Made by a program: the position numbers and the translations under genes. This document shows positions 56,701 to 64,000 of a DNA stretch of 64,000 nucleotides, piece by piece. Under the pieces are notes generated by a model. The model worked only from the letters and a program-made list of their open reading frames with translations, was not told where the DNA came from and did not search any database. Origin of the DNA: Meconema thalassinum (taxonomy: Eukaryota; Arthropoda; Insecta; Orthoptera; Tettigoniidae). The stretch's first letter is position 1; the number at the start of each line of letters is the position of its first letter. The stretch covers positions 1,504,576,545 through 1,504,640,544 of the forward strand of contig OX336388.2 in assembly GCA_946902985.2 (NCBI GenBank). The letters are read 5' to 3'.

Positions 56701-57085
56701 ATTCATTTGAATTCTGGAATTTGAAGGGCGGAAAATATCCATGTCACTCTGAGTCGATTCGTTAAAGATCTCTCGCATCACATTTGGTGATCTTATAACT
56801 TAGTTGTCTCGGCCACTGGTCACCCAAAGGGGTTCCGGTTTCTGTCTTGATCGCATTACAAGCAGAATATCGAAATTGCAGAATAGATCTATTATATGAC
56901 TCCAACTGTATATATCTACACCATGTAGCTGAGGTCATATGAATAAATTGTTATTATTACTCCACCCAAACCGCCCATAAGGACGCAACACAGAGACTCC
57001 CACGGAGTAGATATTTTCCACTTCAGAGTGACAATGCATTTGAACAAGGAAAAGTGAAGAGAATAGGAAATAGAAACGTGTGCCA
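56701..57085. other. Unassigned DNA
   Basis: Nothing recognised. The minus-strand frame 57212-56916 overlaps the MITE arm and is not considered a gene. Confidence 0.5.
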
Positions 57086-57535
57086 ACAAGGGAAGTATCA
57101 GATAAGACCTATCTAGAAACTTTGTGGGCGTATCCGATGTACTATAAGAGGACAATGTGCGGAACATCAGCCACCAGATTGAACTGCAAGGGTCCGAATT
57201 CGTACCTGACATCCTGGTACGCAGGCATGACAGCTGTCGGAGATAGACATCCCTGCGGCACTCGGAGTAGTGGCGGAGCGTGTATGCTGATTGGCGGCTA
57301 CTTCCCTCCGGCCTTGAGTGCCTTGACCATCAGGGCTGTCCCTTCCAACATGTACGGTACTCGCTACTTCCCATTGATTAATATGAGAGATTCGTCACAT
57401 GATTTCGGAGTCTTGCAGTTCAATCTGGCGGCTGATTTCCGAACGTTGTCCTCTTATAGTACAACGATTGCCTACACAAAGTTTCAAGATAGGTTTCGAG
57501 CTGTCTTGCCTGATACTTTCCTTGTAAGAAAGTGA
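57086..57535. mobile_element. MITE with inverted repeats over 100 bp
   Basis: The left arm 57086-57190 and right arm 57411-57535 are inverted copies sharing 'actataagaggacaa', 'gaaactttgtg', 'ccagattgaactgcaag' and an 'acaagg...aagtatcag' terminus. The left arm has a short deletion. A 151-codon frame (57080-57538) runs through both arms and the centre, but its two ends repeat each other only through the palindrome, and no domain is recognisable. No target duplication was evident. Confidence 0.85.
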
Positions 57536-57612
57536 GTTCCCAACCCAGGATTCAGTAACATTGGCGATGAAAGAACAGAGAGAACTTATGACTGCAACAT
57601 AGCCTTAGACTC

Positions 57613-57780
57613 TAAAAATACCGTTCGCCTTGTTGCGCAGTGGATAGCATTGTTAGCTGTCACCACGAAGGCCCGTGTTCGATGGAATATTGGCCTTCAT
57701 GACTAAGTAATTAGGCTATACGCCAGCTTGTAAATATAAATAACAACCTTCTCACATACAGAACATGTCACAAGACAAAC
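57613..57780 (+). repeat. SINE family A head, truncated
   Basis: Contains 'gttgcgcagtggatagca' and B-box-like 'gtgttcgatggaa', then a short piece of tail. Truncated in the body. Confidence 0.5.
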
Positions 57781-57784
57781 CGTA

Positions 57785-58180
57785 CATATTAAGTTAGCCT
57801 CGTGGTATAGCGACCAGCATTCATCGCTGTCACCCCCTGAGGTTCCGGTTTCATTCCCTGCTCTGACAAGAAATGTAATTGTGATCTGAAGGCTGGAACG
57901 GGGTACACTCAACCTCGTGAGGCACAACTGAGGAGAGGTGGGTTCGATTCCTATCTTAGTTATCCTGGAAGTGGTTTTCCATGCTTTCCCCACTTCTACG
58001 CCAGGCAAATGCCGGGATGGTACCTAACTTAAGGCGACGACTACTTCCTACTCAAACCCGCCTCAATTTCAAATACATACACTGGCACAGGTTATCAGAC
58101 AAATCTTACACACACCCAAGTATAAAGGACTACATGACCGCGATGTCCCAAAGCCCCTAGATGAATCAACAACAACTACA
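57785..58180 (+). mobile_element. SINE family A, near-complete copy
   Basis: A box 'agcctcgtggtatagcgacc' (57796-57815), first B box 'ggttccggtttcattcc' (57841-57857), body 'ggctggaacggggtacactc', second B-box-like 'gtgggttcgattcc' (57938-57951), 'caaatgccgggatggtacc', and a 3' end with a partly decayed hairpin followed by 'gaatcaacaacaact'. This is the best reference copy for family A in the window. Confidence 0.85.
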
Positions 58181-59635
58181 AATTCCAAAGTCCAATCTCA
58201 GAAATGATTTAAATACTATGGCAAGTAGGCTATCAACAAAATTATAAGATTGTAAATTCATAGGGGAATATTCAACTGACAATAAATCAGCGAATTCATG
58301 AATTGGAACACATAAGTTTAAGATCAATAAGTTACATGCACATAGGATATTACAGTGCCTTAATTGATGACACACAATTAGACATCCCGACGATAATTCA
58401 TTAGAGGATTTCTTAAAATACTACTTTAAAACCTTCTGAATACGCATAGAATCATAGGTACTGTAACACTTTGGGAGACCCAAACAAACTGTTAAATCTT
58501 CTTCACGACTGGAATTAGCCGAAACACCTTTTGGAATGATGTAGAATAATTCTGGAAATGTTGTAGCAATAGATGTAATCCCCTCCAATGTCTGTTACCC
58601 ACCCACTATCCCCTTTTTATATCACGACTTATGTAGTAAATTTCCAGCTGTGTTCGCTGTATTCCTGGTGAATTATGCGACAAATACCATACTGCCAACC
58701 CCACAGATACCAGTACGCCCCAGAACCTCTTGTTTAGTCCTACAAGCAGTGATGTTTGGCCAGACAGTGGCTAACCTAGTAGCGGTCATAAATTCTATGT
58801 TTAAAATACTTTGCATACAAAAACAAACCTAACATGGGGCTTACGCCCCAGACACCCTTACCACTAGTACAAGCAGTAATTTTCGGCCACACTGAAACCT
58901 TCATGGACCAATAGCTTCTCGCTTCGCTCGCTCCGCATGACCCGTGTGGTGTATTTTGTGTCCCACATTTTGGCAACAGTAATGTGACGTCAATGTAAAC
59001 TCCTGTGTGCGCCTCGGTAACAGTTGAATAAACCTCATGCGCAATGAGAAGCCATGGCAATGGCCGTCGTTGAATGAGCAAGAAATAAAACTAAAGACAC
59101 ATTAGTTAAGTAATTTAACAAACATTTCCAGTGCAGTAGTTGGCAATGGACGGTAATGTCAACTGATAATGACACCCAAAATATGAAATAAGGTATCAAA
59201 ATCATATATTTTCCATTGCAATCGTTGATTATGTCTTTTATAGTTTTAATGAATCAAATATCCATTCGGTATTCTAGAAACAGAAGATATTTAACAGATA
59301 AAAAAAAGTCCTCTCGGCACGCCGGAAGGCGGAGGTAGATTTCACCGGACAAACTTGGGGATAGGCGAAAATAGGCAGAATATGCAGATTTTCGTAGAAG
59401 GATCAGACCTCATTTAATGCGAGAAGGTATTTTATAATTGGAGCTTAATTAACTTTGTTTTTCGTCATTTTATGCTTATTTTAAACATTTTATTGTCTTA
59501 TGGGAACGGTAACCTTCTTGTCATTTGGGGTCCATTTTTATACTTGTGGTCACACTGTCCTTATGCTAGGTTTCGACACTGATGTGCAACTATGTAACGG
59601 TCTGTTACTTCTTCACGCAAAATTATATCTACCGC
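58181..59635. other. Unassigned DNA
   Basis: No supported gene. Two short degenerate repeats of a 'caagcagt.at.tt.ggcca' pattern lie near 58743 and 58868, and a small palindrome 'tggggcttacgcccca' at 58835-58850. Confidence 0.5.
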
Positions 59636-59644
59636 AGAGATTTT

Positions 59645-59998
59645 GGTTGGTTCCTCAGTTTAGGGGCTGCGACAACGCGGTCATGTAACCCCGTGTACTT
59701 TGGGATGGCTGTATTAGTCTGTAATTCAGGTAAGGACTGCAGACGGTCAATTTCAAGCAGTAGTTACTAATGTTGCTACCAGGTACTACCGTCAACGACA
59801 CCTAGCTGTGAACTTGGCTACTAGATGCCACCGCAACCAGCAACTCGCAACGAACGTTGGAACTTCCCCTCCAAAGGAAAGCATACTGAGGGATTTTTGG
59901 CGCTCTTAGAAAATCCGACGACTTCGGCCGGCTTTGAACTCGCGACCTTGGGCATAAACATTCAGCATGCTACCAGTTACGTCACCGAAGCCGCTTCA
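59645..59998 (-). mobile_element. SINE family B copy, unit 1
   Basis: Minus strand, head on the right ('gccggctttgaactcgcgac' complement B box near 59928-59945). The 3' hairpin on the left is 59663-59668 with 59697-59702, reading GGGGTT/AGCCCC on the element strand. Confidence 0.8.
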
Positions 59999-60739
59999 CA
60001 CTTAGATGGAAATCTGAATCTGATCTCGTGCAAGTGCGTTATCTTGGCAACGTCTGATGGCTCATCCCTCATCAATTTAGTAGTGTTGCCATGGCAACCA
60101 CTGATAGGTCTTGGCATTTTCTTATAATTCCGAAATTATTTTTCTCATCCCTTGGCATAATGGTGGGTTATATCAAAAATTCTTTCAGACAAAAGTTTTA
60201 GGTAATTATTATGGGAATATTGTCCATTTTGTACGGTTTTGATATTGTGCCTATTAAGAGAGATATGATTAATGTTTCCCGAAAAACCCACTTTTTCCCA
60301 CCCCTTTGGTCAATGGTTGGTGCTATAAAAAAAACTCTTCAAACATACATTTTTGGGCTTTATCCGACACATAGTATGAATGTTGAACGGATTCGATATT
60401 TCACATATTAAGAGAGTTATAGCAATATTTCACTTTTTCGAAAAAAAAGCCCCCCATTTTCACCCCCCAACGACCGATTTAGCCCAGTAACGAACTCGAC
60501 CGAGATTTTATAGGTATACGTATTCGGTAAAACATTCAAAGTGATTGGTACAAAATTACGGCAGTTATCGTGTCCACAATAAACTGATATACATATACAT
60601 ACATAAATTATATATAACTTTTGAACTGACGGTGGTTTTGGGGCCTGGGGATGTGAAACGCGAAGATATGTCGAAATTTTCCGGAAGTCGAAACATGGTA
60701 CCCATTGCAATAGTTAGCTTTCTAACGAAATCTACCTCT

Positions 60740-61129
60740 GGTTGGTTCCTCAGTTTAGGGGCTGCGACAACGCGGTCATCTAACCCCGTGTACTTTGGGT
60801 GAGTGTAGAATCTGTCTGATACACGGTGTGAATTGTAATGGCTGTATTAGTCTTAATTCATGTAAGTACTGCAGACGGTCAATTTCAAGCAGTAGTTCCT
60901 AATGTTGCTACCAGGTACAACCGTCAACGACACATAGCTGTGAACTTGGCTACTAGATGCCACCCCAACCATCAACTCGCAACGAACGTTGGAACTTCCC
61001 CTCCAAAGGAAAGCATACTGAGGGATTCTAGTGCTCTTAGAAAATCCGACGACTTCGGCCGGCTTTGAAACCGCGACATTGGGCATAGACATTCAGCATG
61101 CTACCAGTTACGTCACCGAAGCCGCTTCC
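60740..61129 (-). mobile_element. SINE family B copy, unit 2
   Basis: Counterpart of 59645-59998, with about 40 bp that unit 1 has lost near 59703. Hairpin arms are 60758-60763 and 60782-60787. The plus-strand frame at 60838-61068 is SINE sequence. Confidence 0.8.
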
Positions 61130-61140
61130 CACTTTATCAG

Positions 61141-61661
61141 GCGGCTTTGGTGGCGTAGTCGGTAACATGCTGAGCTTCTATGCCCAAGATACCGGGTTCA
61201 AACCCGGCCGAAGCCGTCGGATTTTTTAAGAGCGTTAAATATCCCTCAGTATGCCTTCCTTCGGAGGGGAAGTAAAGCCGGCGGTCCCATGTCATAGATT
61301 TATGGCATGTTAAAGATCCTTCCACTAATTGCACCTGTGTGAAGCTAAATTGGATAGGTTAAGAATGTATACAACGCTCTTAGGTTTCTATGTTCGTTGC
61401 CAAGAGCCGACTGCGGCGGCGTCTAGTAGCTCAGTTCTGAACTTGGCCTCGTAGTCGTTGACAGTGGCGCTTGGCGGCAAAAGTAGGAACTATCTGAAAA
61501 ATTGTTAGTTGCAGTACTTAAATTAACAAACAGATAACACACACTAATACAGTCATCACAATTAACACCGGTTATCAGACAGATTCTACACACACCCAAA
61601 GTACACGGGGCTACATGACCGCGTTGTCGCAGCCCCTAAACTTAAGAACCAACCAACCAAC
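61141..61661 (+). mobile_element. SINE family B, full-length insertion after the duplication
   Basis: A box in 'ggcgtagtcggtaacatgc', B box 'cgggttcaaacccggcc', 3' hairpin GGGGCT (61607-61612)/AGCCCC (61631-61636), then '(aacc)n'. Flanks 'cactttatcag' (61130-61140) and 'cacttaatcag' (61662-61672) are an 11-bp duplication with one mismatch. Unit 1 has the empty site near 59997-60003. Confidence 0.92.
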
Positions 61662-62249
61662 CACTTAATCAGATGGAAATACTGAATCTGATCTCGTGCA
61701 AGTGCGTTGTCATGGCAACGTCTGATGGTCCATGCCTCATCAATTTAGTAGTGTTGCCATGGCAACCACTGATAGCTCTTGGCATTTTCTTATAATTCCG
61801 AAATCATTTTTCTCGTCCCTTGGCGTAATGGTGGGTCATATCAAAAATTCTTTCAGACAAAAGTTTTAGGTAATTATTAGGGGAATATTGTCCATTTTGT
61901 ACGGTTTTGATATTGTGCCTATTAAGAGAGATATGATTAATGTTTCCCGAAAAACCCACTTTTTTCCACCCCTTTGGTCAATGGTTGGTGCTATCAAAAA
62001 TCTTATTTGACATAAATTTTTGGCACTTATCCGACACATATTATGAACTTTGAATGGATTCGATATTGCACGTATTAAGAGAGTTATAGCGAAATTTCAC
62101 TTTTTCGAAAAAAGCCCCCCATTTTCACCCCCTTCGACCGATTTAGCCCAGTAACGAACTCGACAGAGATTTTATAGGTATACATCTTCGGTAAAAAATT
62201 CGAAGTAATTGGTGCAAAATTACGGCAGTTATCGTGTCCACAAGAAACT

Positions 62250-62256
62250 GATATAC

Positions 62257-62289
<33 letters not shown>

Positions 62290-62300
62290 CATAAATTATA
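62250..62300. repeat. (TA)n-rich microsatellite
   Basis: A run of 'atatatat' with interspersed 'acat', expanded relative to the counterpart near 60585-60615. Confidence 0.9.
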
Positions 62301-62427
62301 TATAAACTTTTGAACTGACGGTGGTTTTGGGGTCTGGGGGATGTGAAACGCGAAGATATGTCGAAATTTTCCGGAAGTCGAAACATGGGACCCATTGCAA
62401 TAGTTAGCTTTCTAATGAAATCTACCT

Positions 62428-62620
62428 AAAACCTAATTTCAAGTAACATAATATGATGTGTAGCACTCCATATCTCAGACCCCATCTTATTTTTTACAAT
62501 TGATACACGTTAACAATCAGTGCATCTTTCCAACTATGCATCAGGAACAAACAGATTCGCCACCTATCCACAGACAGTCGAAGTAGCCATTTAAAGAGTG
62601 CGTTTGAACTTGTTAGTTGG
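62428..62620. other. Unassigned DNA
   Basis: Nothing recognised in this short stretch after the duplication. Confidence 0.5.
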
Positions 62621-63105
62621 CCTGATGGCTTTCGTCTTCTTATCTTCTCAAAATATCTTCATGAATGCATTGTGTTTTATCTTGCGTTCTGTAGACCACT
62701 TCGCACCAGTTTTCTTTCTAGATTTCACCATGAATTAGTGCTTGTGTTCTAATCTACTCAAGGCTCCATGATTTTCTATGGTGTATGTGATATTTATTTC
62801 TTGCAGATCCGCCATAGTTGATTAATTTTAATAATCATTTGGTTAGTCTGTCGCTGTCCATTCTATAGATATGGCCATAGACTTTCAGACGTCTCTTGCT
62901 TTCGGCATGAGTGAATCTGTCAGTTAAGGAATAGAGGTCCACTGTTCTCCTCTTAATCCTCATTCCATTTTCTCTCGTGGGACCATAAATTTTTTCCGGA
63001 GAATTTTCCGATCTTGATTTTCGATTTCTATAATTTATTTTAGAGTGACCACCAAGACATATGGTTTCTGAGTCGAATAAAGCTGCAAGCAAAACAAATT
63101 TCTTG
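62620..63105 (-). pseudogene. LINE C-terminal remnant
   Basis: Minus-strand frame 63092-62835 gives 'GPTRENGMRIKRRTVDLYSL' and 'ESKRRLKVYGHIYRMDSDRL', matching the common LINE C-terminal pattern (an 'R.LRW.GH..RM' motif). Upstream RT motifs are absent, and downstream frames are broken. An ATT microsatellite adjoins it. Confidence 0.65.
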
Positions 63106-63106
63106 T

Positions 63107-63134
63107 GATATTATTATTATTATTATTATTATTA

Positions 63135-63190
<56 letters not shown>

Positions 63191-63191
63191 T
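63107..63191. repeat. (ATT)n microsatellite
   Basis: An almost pure ATT run of about 85 bp with one ATC. Confidence 0.95.
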
Positions 63192-63600
63192 AGAAATCAT
63201 TGAACTGTGATGTTAAAATACTCATCAGCTCGCAGATGAAGTACACTCGAGTCTTCCCAAGTTCAATAACTTAATCCACTAGCGAGACTTATGAGCACGG
63301 TCGACCGTTAAGTGCTGCAGGCCACAGGTTGAAAACCGCACCGATAATCCAGTGGCTATAAGAGTTTCCAGGCCGAGACCTCAGTGGCTAACACCTCCAC
63401 CTCCGCTACAAACTCTCAGTAAGCTGAGGGTCGATAGTGGTCTGTCCTCGCAGGTTTATCGATTCTATCATCCTAACCCCCTGATGTTCTTAACAAACAA
63501 AAATCGATATCACAAGTCCCTTAGAAGAAATCCCCTGTATACCTACCTACTCTTGTGAATATGACTCTATTTAATAATGTGTAACGGATTTAAATGCATC
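63192..63600. other. Unassigned DNA
   Basis: No supported gene or repeat. The frame 63352-63558 has no recognisable content. Confidence 0.5.
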
Positions 63601-64000
63601 AATTTATTTATTCATTTATTTATCGTATGGCTTTTAGTGCCGGGAGTGTCCGAGGACATGTTCGGCTCGCCTGAGTCTGTAGCTGCTTCCAGCGGACACC
63701 CTTAGGATGAGCTACAAGTTCCGTTCGATTTCAAGTAGTTCCAACTTTCGCTACCAGATATCAATGATACCTAGTGGTTAAAGTTGGAACTTTGATAGAT
63801 CGTTCCGACGAATTCTAACCTAACAATTTAGCTTCACACAAGTTTAGTCTGTGGAAGGATATTTTACATGCCATAAATCTATGACATGGGACCGCCGGCT
63901 TTACTTCACCTCCGAAGGAAGACATACTGAAAGATTATTAACGCTCCTAAAAAAATCCGACGACTTCGGCCGGGTTTGGACCAGCTATCTTGGGCACAGC
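63601..64000 (-). mobile_element. SINE family B' copy, running off the window
   Basis: Aligns with 29101-29527: a TTTA-rich 3' tail at 63601-63622, 'atcgtatggcttttagtgcc', the 'catgggaccgccggcttta' region and the B box complement 'ccgggtttggaccagc' near 63971. The A box lies past the end of the window. Confidence 0.85.

Larger units (their letters stand above)
59640..62427. repeat. Tandem segmental duplication, unit about 1.1 kb
   Basis: Unit 1 (59645-60739) and unit 2 (60740-62427) both start 'ggttggttcctcagtttagg' and end 'ttagctttctaa.gaaatct'. Each contains an inverted SINE B followed by a unique section. Unit 2 is longer because of a later SINE B insertion (61141-61661), extra SINE sequence near 60799-60838 and an expanded AT run (62250-62300). 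Confidence 0.9.

Noticed and set aside
57080..57538. A 151-codon plus-strand frame as a possible host gene
   Set aside because: It runs across a MITE with long inverted repeats. Its C-terminal peptide also appears on the opposite strand through the other arm, and no domain is recognisable.

Overview
This 64 kb window is eukaryotic DNA, almost certainly from an arthropod and most likely an insect with a large, transposon-rich genome. The inference rests on Ty3/Gypsy, mariner and RTE/Jockey-like elements, several tRNA-headed SINE families and AT-rich microsatellites. No host protein-coding gene, rRNA gene or functional tRNA gene could be supported. Essentially every coding-like stretch is a retrotransposon or transposon relic. 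Most percent-free statements such as 'closely related' come from reading the sequence by eye.

Layout. 1-957: a SINE tail and a 5'-truncated non-LTR retrotransposon. 958-18028: Gypsy copy 1 (+), with LTRs of about 1.9 kb. Its 5' LTR carries a 2.9 kb tandem repeat element, and its gag is split by an undescribed 4,191-bp element with TGT...ACA ends and a CATG target duplication. 18029-19935: microsatellite, SINE and LINE tails, then a mariner whose two halves lie head to head. 19935-28320: three different minisatellite-type arrays (periods about 127, 163 and 292 bp), two of them inside elements that begin near CTAGC and end near TATATATAGA. 28320-43597: dispersed SINEs, LINE fragments, a tandem 467-bp duplication, a foldback MITE and an internally deleted mariner. 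43598-53732: Gypsy copy 2 (-), closely related to copy 1 in gag-pol but with a strongly diverged LTR. 53733-64000: nested SINEs, an RTE-like LINE relic, a second long-TIR MITE, a roughly 1.1 kb tandem duplication with a later SINE insertion, and more LINE and SINE ends.

How the parts relate. The window is a record of nested transposition. Because it holds two Gypsy copies and several duplicated segments, many insertions can be checked against an empty paralogous site inside the same window, which gives exact boundaries and target-site duplications. Three observations stand out. (1) Unrelated tRNA-headed SINEs share a short 3' terminal hairpin whose stem shows compensatory base changes. (2) Both Gypsy copies keep gag-pol in one frame, joined by a UGA-CGG stop, and share two further in-frame TAA stops inside pol although they are separate insertions. 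(3) The 4.2 kb TGT...ACA element in gag has no recognisable coding capacity.
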